DNA of 64,000 bases, taken from contig PDZV01000019.1 in the NCBI GenBank assembly GCA_002753135.1, positions 1 to 64,000 of the forward strand, written 5' to 3'. This stretch comes from Magnetococcales bacterium WMHbinv6. GTDB taxonomy: Bacteria; Pseudomonadota; Magnetococcia; Magnetococcales; Magnetaquicoccaceae. The notes under the pieces are model-generated. The model was given only the letters and a program-made list of their open reading frames with translations. It searched no databases and was not told where the DNA came from. The stretch's first letter is position 1; each line of letters begins with the position of its first letter. Made by a program: the position numbers and the translations under genes. Of the stretch, positions 26,813 through 37,388 are shown one piece after another.

Positions 26813-28027
26813 ATGAAAGCAGGGAAAGTATTGGTCGCCCAAGGGGGTGGTCCGACGGCGGTTATCAATCAATCGATGGTTGGTGCTGTTCTGGAAGCGC
26901 GCAAATTTTCCCTTGTGGACCGGGTCTACGGGGCGTTACACGGCGTGAAAGGGATTGTGAATGAAGATTTTCTCGATCTGACCCAGGAGACGACCCACAA
27001 TCTGGAGCGGGTGGCGGCCACTCCTGGATCGGCATTGGGCTCCACGCGAGACAAACCGGACGAGGCCTATTGCGCAGAAATTCTCAAAGTGCTGATGGCC
27101 CATAATATCCGTTGTTTTTTTTATATCGGTGGTAACGACAGTTCGGATACCTTGCGTATCGTGCAGGAGTTTGCCCAAAAGCAGCAGTATGAGCTGATTA
27201 CCATCCATATTCCCAAAACAATCGATAACGATTTGATGGTCAACGATCATACCCCGGGTTATCCCTCGGCTGCCCGTTTCGTGATCAGTGCCTTTGCCGG
27301 TTTGAATTTGGATAACCGTGCTTTGCCTGGGGTTTATGTTGGTGTGGTGATGGGACGTCACGCGGGCTTTTTGACGGCAGCTTCGGCTCTGGCGCGCAAA
27401 TGTCGGGATGACGGACCGCACTTGATCTATATGCCGGAGCGCAACTTTTCCGCCGATGCCTTTTTGGCAGATGTCAAAAGGGTCTATGACCGCCATGGAC
27501 GCTGTGTCATCGCCGTATCGGAAGGGATTCACGATGCCAGCGGAATACCGATCATGACCTCACTCTCGCGCCAGGTGGAGCGGGATGCGCATGGCAATGT
27601 TCAGCTTTCCGGTACCGGGGCGCTGGCCGATCTGTTGACCGATACGATCAAGCAGCGTTTGGGGATCAAGCGGGTGCGCGGTGATACTTTCGGCTATGTG
27701 CAGCGCTCATTTTTGGGCGTGGTTTCCGATGTCGATCAACGGGAAGCGCGGGAGGTCGGGGAAAAAGCCTGTCAATATGCGTTGTGGCACAGCGCCAGCG
27801 GTTCGGTCACCATCCATCGGGTTGGCAACTATTCGGTAGAGTATCGTCTGGATCCGCTGGTGGCCGTGGCAGGAAAAACCCGGGTGATGCCGGATGAGTT
27901 TATCAGCGCCTCCGGTACGGACGTGACCGATGCGTTCCAGCTTTATTTGCAGCCGTTATTGGGCTCCCGCATGCCGGAAACCTTCCGGTTGCGGGCACCT
28001 ATCGTTCCCAAGGTGATGAAAAAATAG
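26813..28027 (+). CDS. pfp: Pyrophosphate-dependent 6-phosphofructokinase
   Basis: Glycolytic enzyme of 404 residues that phosphorylates fructose 6-phosphate. Near the nucleotide site it reads FYIGGNDSSDT, with Asp where ATP-dependent enzymes have Gly, and PKTIDND, with the lysine characteristic of PPi-dependent enzymes. Substrate motifs GVVMGRHAGFL and VAVSEGIHD are present. PPi use makes the step reversible. The start follows GGAGG. It begins about 95 bases after the STAND gene and is followed 12 bases later by an HD-GYP-like gene, so these two are probably co-transcribed. Confidence 0.92.
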   Translation: MKAGKVLVAQGGGPTAVINQSMVGAVLEARKFSLVDRVYGALHGVKGIVNEDFLDLTQETTHNLERVAATPGSALGSTRDKPDEAYCAEILKVLMAHNIRCFFYIGGNDSSDTLRIVQEFAQKQQYELITIHIPKTIDNDLMVNDHTPGYPSAARFVISAFAGLNLDNRALPGVYVGVVMGRHAGFLTAASALARKCRDDGPHLIYMPERNFSADAFLADVKRVYDRHGRCVIAVSEGIHDASGIPIMTSLSRQVERDAHGNVQLSGTGALADLLTDTIKQRLGIKRVRGDTFGYVQRSFLGVVSDVDQREAREVGEKACQYALWHSASGSVTIHRVGNYSVEYRLDPLVAVAGKTRVMPDEFISASGTDVTDAFQLYLQPLLGSRMPETFRLRAPIVPKVMKK

Positions 28028-28039
28028 ATAACGAGTGCC

Positions 28040-29803
28040 ATGAACAAAGATCGCAATGAGGAGAAGGATGCCGTAAACGCCAACGGCGAACCCAAACGGA
28101 CTCGCTATGCCATCAATGATCCGCTGTTGCTGGAGGAGATGGTGTTGAGCAAATCGGTCTATCACCCCGAGACCGGGGTGGTTCTGTTGACACATGGCAG
28201 TATGTTGAGCGATCGACTGATCAGTCAACTGAAAAAAATGGGTGTGACCGAGATTGAGGCAGAACCCTTTGCTGAACAGTGTTTGTTGGAGGCGGTGGAG
28301 CAGACCAAAGTCTATTTGCACTCCATCGAACAGATCATTACCACCAAAGGCCAGTCGGTCAACAATGCGGCTGTGCTGATGCAGGAGATGAAAGAGTTTC
28401 GTGAGTTGCGTTTCCTGATGCGTTCGCAGATGCAAAAGGTGCTGCAACATTTCAATCCTCGCGCCATCGAAGGTCTGGTTCAACTAAACAATCACCATCC
28501 GAACAGTGCGCACCACAGCATCATTACCGGTTTTAATGCCATGTCCATCGCCCGTGAACTGGGTTGGCTGGAAGAAAAGGTGCTGGAACTGGTCATGGCG
28601 GCCATGGTTCACGATGTGGGCAAGAGTACGGTTCCTTTGAACACCTTGGACTGGCCAGGTCGTTTAAGTGACAGCCAATGGAAGGATATGCACCTGCATA
28701 CCCTGCTCGGAGGCAAATTGTTGCACGAAGGGGAGTTGAGCATCTCTTCCATGGTGGCCTTGAATCACCACGAATGGTACGCCTCGGTCAAGGGTAAAGG
28801 GTATGGCAGTTTGACCCTTTTTCGGGAGATGGCCAAAGAGGAGTTGGGTCTGGATGTGGAGCAGTTTCTGCAGGTGTCGGATCCGCATACCATAGAGATG
28901 ATTCAAATCAGTACCATAGCCGATATGGTTGCTGCCTTGGAGGAGATTCGTTCCTATAAAGGGGCATTGCCACCGTTCAAGGTGTTGGTGATCATGAATG
29001 AAGATGCCCGCATGGGCCATTTCAACCCGGCACTCTATCGGGCTTGGCACGCCACCTATTTGCGCAAGCACCGTCAACTGTTGCCGCGAGGCATGCGTTT
29101 TGCCTTGCCCCGTGAAAAAGAGGAACGGTTTGAGCGGGATGGCAAAAATTTTATTGTCTTGCACGCCATGGTGCGGCGATTTACCTATGAAGAGTTGAAA
29201 AAGTTGGGCTTGTTACGCCGCTTAAGCACTCACTTTTTTGATCTGGAAGCGATTCGGCAGAGCGACGGTATTGCCATAGATCGCATGTTGCGCCGAGGGA
29301 TGACCATCGACGAGGAGAAGTGCCGCACCTTGGGCATCACGCCGCACAAACCGATCAAAGTGGTTTTGCCGGCCACGGAAAAACGTCTGGATCGGGCTGA
29401 TTTGCTTGAACTGGGCTTTTCGGAAAAAAAGCTCGCCGTATCCAAAGTGGCCAAGGCGCTGGAAAGGGCCAAGAATGGTCTTTCTTTGGCAGAACTCAAC
29501 CGGGCGGGAATCACGGTCGAAAAAGAGTTGTTGCCCGCCTTGGGTGAACGGATTAACCGCAAAATCTTTTATGATTTGGTGGTGGTGGAAGAGTTGGGTT
29601 ACAGTCGCGCTCTGTTTTCCATCGTCCGGGAAGGGGATCGTCTGGAAGTATTGGAACAGGCGGACGGTTACAACGATTTGGATCCCTTGCAGGATTATCT
29701 GTTGAACAAAATCGGTCCGGTTGAGGTCGATTTCAGTGATTTGACGGTAGAGATTCCCAACATGGGCCATCTCAGCCCAGGCAGTTACTGGCAGGTGCAA
29801 TAA
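28040..29803 (+). CDS. HD-domain protein related to HD-GYP, degenerate GYP motif
   Basis: Soluble protein of 587 residues. An N-terminal PilZ-free region of about 130 residues precedes an HD domain with HHSIITG, MVHDVGKSTVPLN and NHHEWY. The GYP loop is altered: where HD-GYP proteins read DGxGYP this one reads KGKGYGS. The metal-binding HD is kept, so hydrolysis is possible, but c-di-GMP specificity is doubtful. After residue 370 comes a set of short helical units with recurring L..LG or RAGIT patterns (KKLGLLRRLS, RRGMTIDEEKCRTLGI, LELGFSEKKLAVSKVA, LNRAGITVEKELLP), which resemble a small repeat domain. It lies 12 bases after pfp. Confidence 0.8.
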   Translation: MNKDRNEEKDAVNANGEPKRTRYAINDPLLLEEMVLSKSVYHPETGVVLLTHGSMLSDRLISQLKKMGVTEIEAEPFAEQCLLEAVEQTKVYLHSIEQIITTKGQSVNNAAVLMQEMKEFRELRFLMRSQMQKVLQHFNPRAIEGLVQLNNHHPNSAHHSIITGFNAMSIARELGWLEEKVLELVMAAMVHDVGKSTVPLNTLDWPGRLSDSQWKDMHLHTLLGGKLLHEGELSISSMVALNHHEWYASVKGKGYGSLTLFREMAKEELGLDVEQFLQVSDPHTIEMIQISTIADMVAALEEIRSYKGALPPFKVLVIMNEDARMGHFNPALYRAWHATYLRKHRQLLPRGMRFALPREKEERFERDGKNFIVLHAMVRRFTYEELKKLGLLRRLSTHFFDLEAIRQSDGIAIDRMLRRGMTIDEEKCRTLGITPHKPIKVVLPATEKRLDRADLLELGFSEKKLAVSKVAKALERAKNGLSLAELNRAGITVEKELLPALGERINRKIFYDLVVVEELGYSRALFSIVREGDRLEVLEQADGYNDLDPLQDYLLNKIGPVEVDFSDLTVEIPNMGHLSPGSYWQVQ

Positions 29804-29895
29804 CAACCTGTTGCTGAAAAGGGCAGACGCTTTCAGAGCATAGAGCAGTCAATTAGCCTGCGAGCGGATCTTTATTAAAGCGATGTTCTTGTCGA

Positions 29896-31389
29896 TTATT
29901 GTTTATAAATCCGCATGATCGGGTTTAATATCTCAACCTTGTTCAGCAAAAATTGCAGGCTTTTTTCTGCTTCTGCCTGTTGCAGGAAAGGGCCGATGCA
30001 GACGCGCAGGACCGGTTTGTTTTTGACGGTCATCGCTTGCAAAAAGGAGGGTACGCCCAAGGTTTGGATGTTTTTGACCATGGCGTCGGCCTTTTCTTTG
30101 CTTTCAAAAAGACCGGTATAGACGATGTAACGCTTGGCGTGCATCTGCAGCGCCTGGGCAATGGCTTGGTTGCCGGGATGCTCTTTCTGTGCCATCTGCA
30201 ACTTGTTGAGAATGCCCTCACTCTCTGGTGGTGCTTCGCTGCGTGGCGGACGTGGCAGGCGCAGATAGCGCATGGCGCTGTGCAGAACGGCGTTGACATC
30301 CTCTCCACCCGTTGCGGTGGCAACGGCAGGGGCGGCTGTCGGCGCGGACGCTTTTTCTTCGGTCGCGACCGGAGTGGCTGGTGCCGGTGGTACTGTTGGT
30401 GGGGTCGGTGTCAGTGCCGCCGCTGACTCTTCCGGCAGCGATGGCGCAGGTGCAGAGAGCGGGGTGGCAGGCTCTTCCGTCGCCGTCTCGGTAAGGGGAT
30501 TCACGGTGGTGGCCGCTTCGCTTGCGCCAGGAGATGCAACGGTTGCCCGGTTGGCTTCGCTTTCCACAGGGGCCGGCATGGGAGCTGGCACCGGTACGGG
30601 AGCGTCGAGCGGCGGCTCTTTATTGGCCTTGTTGCGTGGTGCAACCTGTGGGGGGGGTGTCGGCACAGGGGGAAGCTCGGTGCGCAACTCTCTGACCGGT
30701 TTTTCTCCCAGAGGTTTGTCAGTCAGCAACGCTTTTTCTGGTTGAGCTTTATTGTCGCTGCCTGCCGCTTTATCGCTGCCTGCCTTGTTGTCAGCAGCAG
30801 GCGTCGACGCACGTTTGTTTTCCAGCTCTTTACGTGCATTTTCCAGCTCTCTGCGACCAGTTTCCAGCTCTTTGCGTTGTGTCTCCAAGGTTGCTTTGTT
30901 CTGTTCCAACTCTTTGAAGGAGAGTTCCAGTTTTTCCTTTTCCCGATCCAGGTTCTGCCGTGTTTTGCCGAGCTGATCTTTTTCGCGTTTGATTTTTTGC
31001 CACTCTTCTTCAATGCGTGCAGCAACGCCGTCGTCGTTTTCTTCCCCTTTGCTGGGCGGACTCATCGGCAACAAGACCACTTTACCGATCCAATCCTGAT
31101 CCGTGACATCGACAAAACCACGTTCGGTCACATGGTTGGGTGCAGAGACGGCAATATGATAACGTCCTGGCTTGAGCAGCATGTCTGCCTGATAGGGGGT
31201 TTTCAAGTTGAGAATTTCCACCTTGGCATGCGCCGGTTCCACCAGCAGGGTGAAGCGATGCGCTGTGGCATCAGCATTTTGTTTACTGGATTCAGCAGCA
31301 TGCAGGGGTAAGCCACCGCAGAACAAAACGGTGCAGAACAGAGCCATCCAACAATAAATCCACCGATGAGTGCGCGAGACGGTCAACAC
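29896..31389 (-). CDS. Secreted PEGA / coiled-coil / SPOR-domain protein
   Basis: Exported protein of about 497 residues. The start chosen is GTG at 31389, six bases after GGGAG; it gives a signal peptide with the core MALFCTVLFCGGLPLHA. A PEGA-like beta domain (LVEPAHAKVEI, LLKPGRYHIAV) occupies about residues 40-95, then a Glu/Lys/Leu coiled coil (about 120-195), a long Pro/Ala/Thr-rich linker, and a C-terminal SPOR domain (YIVYTGLFESKEKADAM, LRVCIGPFLQQAEAEKSL). SPOR domains bind denuded peptidoglycan, so a role at the septum or in the envelope is likely. Confidence 0.85.
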   Translation of the reverse strand: MLTVSRTHRWIYCWMALFCTVLFCGGLPLHAAESSKQNADATAHRFTLLVEPAHAKVEILNLKTPYQADMLLKPGRYHIAVSAPNHVTERGFVDVTDQDWIGKVVLLPMSPPSKGEENDDGVAARIEEEWQKIKREKDQLGKTRQNLDREKEKLELSFKELEQNKATLETQRKELETGRRELENARKELENKRASTPAADNKAGSDKAAGSDNKAQPEKALLTDKPLGEKPVRELRTELPPVPTPPPQVAPRNKANKEPPLDAPVPVPAPMPAPVESEANRATVASPGASEAATTVNPLTETATEEPATPLSAPAPSLPEESAAALTPTPPTVPPAPATPVATEEKASAPTAAPAVATATGGEDVNAVLHSAMRYLRLPRPPRSEAPPESEGILNKLQMAQKEHPGNQAIAQALQMHAKRYIVYTGLFESKEKADAMVKNIQTLGVPSFLQAMTVKNKPVLRVCIGPFLQQAEAEKSLQFLLNKVEILNPIMRIYKQ

Positions 31390-31600
31390 GGCATACTCCC
31401 TGAAGCCAGACGTTGAGAGACATGCATTGCGGGCTGCAAAGAGCGTGTGTTGCAGCCCGGATACAGGAGGGCAGCCTCTGCCTTCTGCCGCAGAGTTGAG
31501 CAAGGCAATATGGCTGCATCCGATATTAGTGAAGGATAGCCGATTTTTTTCCGGGTTGCTATGTTTGTCAATTCAGGAAGAAGCAGGCAGAGAAGAGAGC

Positions 31601-31634
31601 AAAAAAAACCGGGAAGAGTCTCCTCTTCCCGGTT
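31601..31634 (-). terminator. Rho-independent terminator after amtB
   Basis: A perfect 12-bp stem (AACCGGGAAGAG with CTCTTCCCGGTT) and TCTC loop is followed on the minus strand by a run of T, 18 bases after the amtB stop. Confidence 0.9.
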
Positions 31635-31651
31635 CAAGGTGGCAGGTCAGG

Positions 31652-32974
31652 TTACAGGTTATAGCCCCGTTCGTCGTGCAGGGAGAGATCAAGACCGACG
31701 GTCTCCTGTTCCAGGTCCACCCGCAGTGAGGTGAACAGTCCAATCACTTTCAGCAGGATGAAGGTAATGATGGCGCAGTAGACGATTGTGGCACCAACAC
31801 CGATCAACTGAGCCGACATCTGATCGGCCAAGGTTTCCACCCCTTTGGCAAAACCGGAACCTCCCAGGGAGGTGGCCGAGAAAGGAGCGGTCAAGATGGC
31901 CCCGATGATGCCGCCGATGCCGTGTACACCGAAGGCATCCAGGGAGTCATCATAACCCATTTTCCGTTTCAGGGTGGTTGCTCCCCAGAAGCAGCCGATA
32001 CCAGAGACCAGACCGATGGCCAGAGCCCCGGTGGGTCCGACGGTGCCGGAGGCGGGGGTAATGGCCACCAAACCGGCGACAGCCCCTGTGACGATACCTA
32101 AAGCACTTGCTTTACCATGGGTTATCCATTCAACAATCATCCAGGCCAGGGCGGCGGTAGCGGTTGCAATCTGGGTGACGGCCATGGCCATGCCGGCGAT
32201 GCCATCGGCAGCGGTTGCACTGCCGGCATTAAACCCGAACCAACCGACCCACAGCATACCGGCACCAATAACGGTAAAGGGCAGGTTGTGCGGAGGCATG
32301 TGGGTGGTCGGATAGCCTTTGCGTTTGCCGAGTACCAGGGCAGTGATCAAACCAGCGATACCGGCATTGATATGGACCACCGTGCCACCGGCAAAGTCCA
32401 AAACACCCAAGCCACTCAACCAACCGTTGCCCCAGACCCAGTGACAAACCGGAACATAGACAAGGGTGAACCACAAGGTCATGAAAATCATCATGGCGGA
32501 AAATTTCATCCGTTCGGCAAAGGCACCGATGATCAGCGCCGGGGTAATGATGGCAAAGGTCATCTGAAAGACCAGATAGACTGTTTCCGGAATGGTGTTA
32601 TTCAGGCTGTTGACATCGATTCCCAGCAAAAAGAGCTTCTGCGCCCCGCCGATGAAGGCGTTGAGACCGCCACCGTCCGTAAAAGCAAAACTGTAGCCGT
32701 AGATGGTCCAGAGAACGGTTACCAGGGCGGTAATGGCAAAACACTGCATCAGAACAGAGAGAACGTTTTTCGCTCTGACCATGCCTCCGTAAAACAGGGA
32801 GAGGCCAGGGATGGTCATGAACAGCACCAAGGCGGTTGAAGTCAGCAACCAGGCGGTATTGCCGCTGTTCAATACCGGAGCGGGCGGTTCATCGGCAGCC
32901 AGAGCGATGGCAGGTAAAAGCAGGGAAGCAGCCGAACCGGCAATGCGTTTCCAGTGGTACGAGGTCAATTTCAT
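31652..32974 (-). CDS. amtB: Ammonium transporter, GlnK-linked copy
   Basis: Inner-membrane ammonium channel, 440 residues from the start MKLTSY, which has GAGGAG seven bases upstream; a longer start at 32989 is less likely. Signal-type N-terminus ending near LLPAIALA, then eleven helices. Pore histidines are in VVHINAG and GVHGIGG; GAFAERMKF and CHWVWGNGW match the first Amt. It lies 37 bases after glnK on the same strand, the conserved glnK-amtB order, in which GlnK plugs AmtB when nitrogen is plentiful. The sigma-54 element upstream of glnK should drive both. Confidence 0.96.
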   Translation of the reverse strand: MKLTSYHWKRIAGSAASLLLPAIALAADEPPAPVLNSGNTAWLLTSTALVLFMTIPGLSLFYGGMVRAKNVLSVLMQCFAITALVTVLWTIYGYSFAFTDGGGLNAFIGGAQKLFLLGIDVNSLNNTIPETVYLVFQMTFAIITPALIIGAFAERMKFSAMMIFMTLWFTLVYVPVCHWVWGNGWLSGLGVLDFAGGTVVHINAGIAGLITALVLGKRKGYPTTHMPPHNLPFTVIGAGMLWVGWFGFNAGSATAADGIAGMAMAVTQIATATAALAWMIVEWITHGKASALGIVTGAVAGLVAITPASGTVGPTGALAIGLVSGIGCFWGATTLKRKMGYDDSLDAFGVHGIGGIIGAILTAPFSATSLGGSGFAKGVETLADQMSAQLIGVGATIVYCAIITFILLKVIGLFTSLRVDLEQETVGLDLSLHDERGYNL

Positions 32975-33011
32975 TAGTGATCTCCTCAATATCGATCCGA
33001 TTGTATGTCAG

Positions 33012-33748
<737 letters not shown>

Positions 33749-34057
33749 ATGATGCAAGGAAATCGTACAGCAACCTGTTGGAATTGCGGTGAAATGCTCG
33801 CGCTTGACCATTTTGGACGCCATGATGATTGTCCAAAGTGTCATCAGGACACACGGGTTTGCAAAAACTGCTTCATGTATGATCCACTCTGTTACAACTC
33901 CTGCAAAGAGATTCAGGCCGAGCGCGTCGTCGAAAAGGAAGAGGCCAATTTCTGCGACTTTTTCAAGGCGGTCGCACCATCTTCCCAGGCTCGACCTCGT
34001 AAACCCAGTGCGGATGCGAGTCGACAAGCTGCTGAGGCTCTATTCAAATCAAAATAG
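33749..34057 (+). CDS. Small zinc-ribbon protein
   Basis: Cytoplasmic protein of 102 residues with three CxxC knuckles (C10/C13, C28/C31, C38/C41) plus C48 and C52, enough to bind two zinc ions. The second part, CKNCFMYDPLCYNSC followed by ERVVEKEEANFCDFF, matches a conserved small protein seen in many Gram-negative bacteria that carries an ANFCDYF-type ending; its function is not known to me. The last 30 residues are Ala/Arg-rich. The start ATGATG has no clear ribosome site. It precedes the GGDEF-EAL gene by 82 bases on the same strand. Confidence 0.75.
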   Translation: MMQGNRTATCWNCGEMLALDHFGRHDDCPKCHQDTRVCKNCFMYDPLCYNSCKEIQAERVVEKEEANFCDFFKAVAPSSQARPRKPSADASRQAAEALFKSK

Positions 34058-34139
34058 TTGCTGCCAAACCTCGGAAAAGCGGAGGGGGTTCCGCGCAAGC
34101 GAGTAACGACACTCTGGAAAGATCGTGAGAGGGAAAGTG

Positions 34140-37100
34140 ATGACTGCAACAACCAGCGGACAGTATTGGCGTTATTTGGTTGCTTTTCTTCTTCCCACTT
34201 TTTTGATCATTCCGGCAGTTTTTGTTGCCTTGAACCATTTTGGCAGTGAAGAGACCTTTTTGAATCAAGAGTTGCAGGGCATCGAAGATGTGCGACGCCT
34301 CAACGAGTTGGTCGACCTGCTGCAGCAAATACGTGGCGTGAACCAAATCTGGTTGTGGGGTCGGGGCAGCGAGCCGCAAGGCAGGCTGCAGAAGCTCAAC
34401 CAGGATTTATTGGAAAAAATATCGGTACTGAACAAAGAGTTAAAAGCCGATCCCTTCCGGGTTGCCGCCGAACTGCAACATTTGCACGAGTGGGCTGAGC
34501 AAATTGTACACCCTCCTTCGGAAGCACAAATTCCTTCGATTGTTTTTGCCAAACAGAGTGAACTGATTCAACGGGTGGTCGACTTGCGGCGCACGATCAT
34601 GATCCGTTCGCACCTGGTGCTGGATGCGGATCTGAAGACCGCCTTGTTGAACAGCTTGATTGGGGCCGAATTGCCTGATCTGGAGGAGGCGATTGGTCGG
34701 GCGCGTGGGGAGGGCAGCGGCTTGCTCAGTCACTCTGTGCCAACGGCAACACAACGCAGCCAGTTTGAAAGCCGGTTAAGCGGTGTGCGTTTGCACTGGG
34801 AAAAGGTGAGGCGCAATCAATATTTGGTCCGCGACAATTTACCGGATATGGATCAATCCTTGGCTTGCGTTCAGAATCAGCTTCATCCCCATGTGCAATC
34901 TTTTCTGGATTTGAGTGCCTCGATTCTGATTGATCGCAAGGAAAATTTTGCTGCCGAACACTATTTTGCCATTGCTTCGTCCACCTTGCAGGTTTCCCGG
35001 GCGTGTGCTGAAGGGATTCGGGCCGAGTTGATTGATGCTTTGCAACAACGGATCGCGCTCCTGCGCCAGAAGCAGATGGTGCTTGTCTTGGGTGCCGGGC
35101 TGATCTGGTTGTTGGTCACCGTTTTCGTGACTTCGACCTATCTGGCCAACAAGCAGGCATTTGAACAGATTCAAGCCAGTGAACGGAAAAACCAGGCCAT
35201 TCTGGAGGCGGCGGTAGATGGCATTCTCACGATTGATTCCAAAGGAATCATTCGTTCAGCCAATGCGGCGGTGGAAAATTTGTTCGGTTACCCGGTTCAG
35301 GAGTTGATCGGGCAAAATGTCGATATTCTGGTACCAGAACCGCATCGTTCTCAGCATGATGCCTATCTGCAGAATTATCTGAAGAGCGGCGTGCGGCGCA
35401 TTATCGGCTATACGCGCGAGGTGATCGGCGTCTGCAAAGATGGTGGCCATTTTCCCATGGAGTTGGCGGTCGGAGAGTTTCGGGCTGGGGGAGAAACCTT
35501 TTTTACCGGCATCATTCACGATATTACCGAACGAAAAAAGGCCAAAGAGGCTCTGCAAGAGGCCTATAATGAGCTGGAAAGAAGGGTGTTGGTGCGGACC
35601 CAGGAGTTGCAGGAGGCCAATACCCAATTGGTTTCCAGTCTGGAGGCGCAAAAACGGGCCGAAAGCGGTTTACGTCTGGCGGCCAAGGTTTTTGAGCATG
35701 CCAGTGAAGCCATCGTTATCACCGACGTGGCAGGGACCATTGTTGAGATCAATCAGGCCTACACCAACATTACCGGTTTCAGCCGCGAGGATGTCATCGG
35801 GGCCAATCCCCGCATTGGTAAATCAGGGCGTCATCCCCCTGAATTTTATCGCAGCATGTGGGAATCGATCATCAGCCAGGGGCAATGGTCTGGAGAGGTT
35901 TGGGATCGGCGCAAGCATGGGGAGGTCTATCCGAAATGGCTGAGCATTAATGCCGTCAAAGATGACGCTGGAAACACAATGCATTTTGTCGGTATTTTTT
36001 CCGACATCAGCCATATCAAAAGTACCGAAGAGCGTTTGGAACAATTGGCCTTTTATGATCCGTTGACTCGCCTGCCCAATCGCATGCTGTTCAAGGATCG
36101 GGTCAAACGGGCCATCGACTGGAGTGGCCGCCATGGCAAAAAAGGGGCAGTCTTTTTTATCGATCTGGATCGTTTCAAGTATGTCAATGATACCTTGGGT
36201 CATGCCGCTGGCGATAAGCTATTGGTCGAGGTTGCCCGCCGATTGCTGGCCTGTGTCCGCTCTTCCGACACGGTCGCTCGTTTGGGTGGAGACGAGTTTA
36301 CTGTCATTCTGACAGACCTTAATCATGGGGATCAGGCGGCAGTCATCGCAGAAAAAATTATCGCTTCGGTTTCGCAACCGGTTGAATTGGATGGCAATCA
36401 AGCCAATATCGGTGCCAGCATTGGCATCGCCATTTTTCCCGATGATGGCAACACCTATGATCTGATTACCCAGTATGCCGATCTGGCAATGTATCACGCC
36501 AAAGAGGCTGGCAGAGGTGTCAGTCGTTTCTTTGAAGTCTCGATGAATGCCAAATCGGCCAAACGTGCCACCTTGGAACGCAGTCTGCACCGGGCGCTGC
36601 GGGATAAGGAATTTTTGTTGCATTATCAACCAAAAGTTGAATTGCTTACCGGTAAAGTGGTCGGCATGGAGGCGTTGGTGCGCTGGCGGCAGCCGGATGG
36701 GACCATGGTCTCTCCGCTGGATTTTATTCCTCTTGCTGAGGAGACCGGGCTGATTGTTCCTTTGGGGCAGGAGATTTTGCAGATGGCCTGTCGCTACAAC
36801 AAACAGCTGTTGCAGCAGGGGGTGTCGCCGGTCAAAGTGGCGGTCAACCTGTCGGGTCGTCAATTCCAGGATCGGGAACTGCACAGTCAAATCCAGGCCA
36901 TTTTGGCCGAGAGTGGTTTACCTCCGGAATGGTTGGAGGTCGAAGTTACCGAAAGCATGATGATGAAGGATGAGCGCCAGGCCATTGCCAGCCTGAAGCA
37001 GTTGCGGGAGATCGGCTTGAGTATTGCCATGGATGATTTTGGCACCGGTTACTCCTCTTTGAGCTATTTGAAACGTTTTCCGATCAACAGCCTGAAAATC

Positions 37101-37349
37101 GACCAATCGTTTGTCCGCGATCTGGTGGAAGATTCCGATGATGCGGCCATTGTTTCGGCCATTGTCTCGATGGCAAAAAGCCTGCGTTTGCGGGTGGTGG
37201 CCGAGGGGGTGGAAAATCGCCATCAGGTCGATTTTCTGCATCGTTTGGAGTGTGACGAGATCCAGGGGTATTGGTTGAGTCGTCCTTTGGTGGAAGATGC
37301 TTTTGCCACCTTCATCAAAGAGTGGCAACCAAGTCGTATGGGTTTTTAG
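34140..37349 (+). CDS. Membrane PAS-PAS-GGDEF-EAL protein (c-di-GMP turnover)
   Basis: Inner-membrane protein of 1069 residues. Helices near residues 13-33 and 310-330 bracket a mainly helical periplasmic sensor of about 280 residues. Two PAS domains follow (AILEAAVDGILTID; HASEAIVITDVAGTIVEINQAYTNITG), then GGDEF with RLGGDEF intact (so diguanylate cyclase activity possible) and EAL with EALVRW, MDDFGTGYSSL and LKIDQSFVRD (phosphodiesterase residues intact). The start ATG at 34140 is preceded by AGAGGGA. The next gene codes a periplasmic sensor-like protein 39 bases downstream. Confidence 0.93.
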   Translation: MTATTSGQYWRYLVAFLLPTFLIIPAVFVALNHFGSEETFLNQELQGIEDVRRLNELVDLLQQIRGVNQIWLWGRGSEPQGRLQKLNQDLLEKISVLNKELKADPFRVAAELQHLHEWAEQIVHPPSEAQIPSIVFAKQSELIQRVVDLRRTIMIRSHLVLDADLKTALLNSLIGAELPDLEEAIGRARGEGSGLLSHSVPTATQRSQFESRLSGVRLHWEKVRRNQYLVRDNLPDMDQSLACVQNQLHPHVQSFLDLSASILIDRKENFAAEHYFAIASSTLQVSRACAEGIRAELIDALQQRIALLRQKQMVLVLGAGLIWLLVTVFVTSTYLANKQAFEQIQASERKNQAILEAAVDGILTIDSKGIIRSANAAVENLFGYPVQELIGQNVDILVPEPHRSQHDAYLQNYLKSGVRRIIGYTREVIGVCKDGGHFPMELAVGEFRAGGETFFTGIIHDITERKKAKEALQEAYNELERRVLVRTQELQEANTQLVSSLEAQKRAESGLRLAAKVFEHASEAIVITDVAGTIVEINQAYTNITGFSREDVIGANPRIGKSGRHPPEFYRSMWESIISQGQWSGEVWDRRKHGEVYPKWLSINAVKDDAGNTMHFVGIFSDISHIKSTEERLEQLAFYDPLTRLPNRMLFKDRVKRAIDWSGRHGKKGAVFFIDLDRFKYVNDTLGHAAGDKLLVEVARRLLACVRSSDTVARLGGDEFTVILTDLNHGDQAAVIAEKIIASVSQPVELDGNQANIGASIGIAIFPDDGNTYDLITQYADLAMYHAKEAGRGVSRFFEVSMNAKSAKRATLERSLHRALRDKEFLLHYQPKVELLTGKVVGMEALVRWRQPDGTMVSPLDFIPLAEETGLIVPLGQEILQMACRYNKQLLQQGVSPVKVAVNLSGRQFQDRELHSQIQAILAESGLPPEWLEVEVTESMMMKDERQAIASLKQLREIGLSIAMDDFGTGYSSLSYLKRFPINSLKIDQSFVRDLVEDSDDAAIVSAIVSMAKSLRLRVVAEGVENRHQVDFLHRLECDEIQGYWLSRPLVEDAFATFIKEWQPSRMGF

Positions 37350-37388
37350 GGTGCTGTCCGCAACTGCCGTCCGCTCTTGGGGGAAAAA

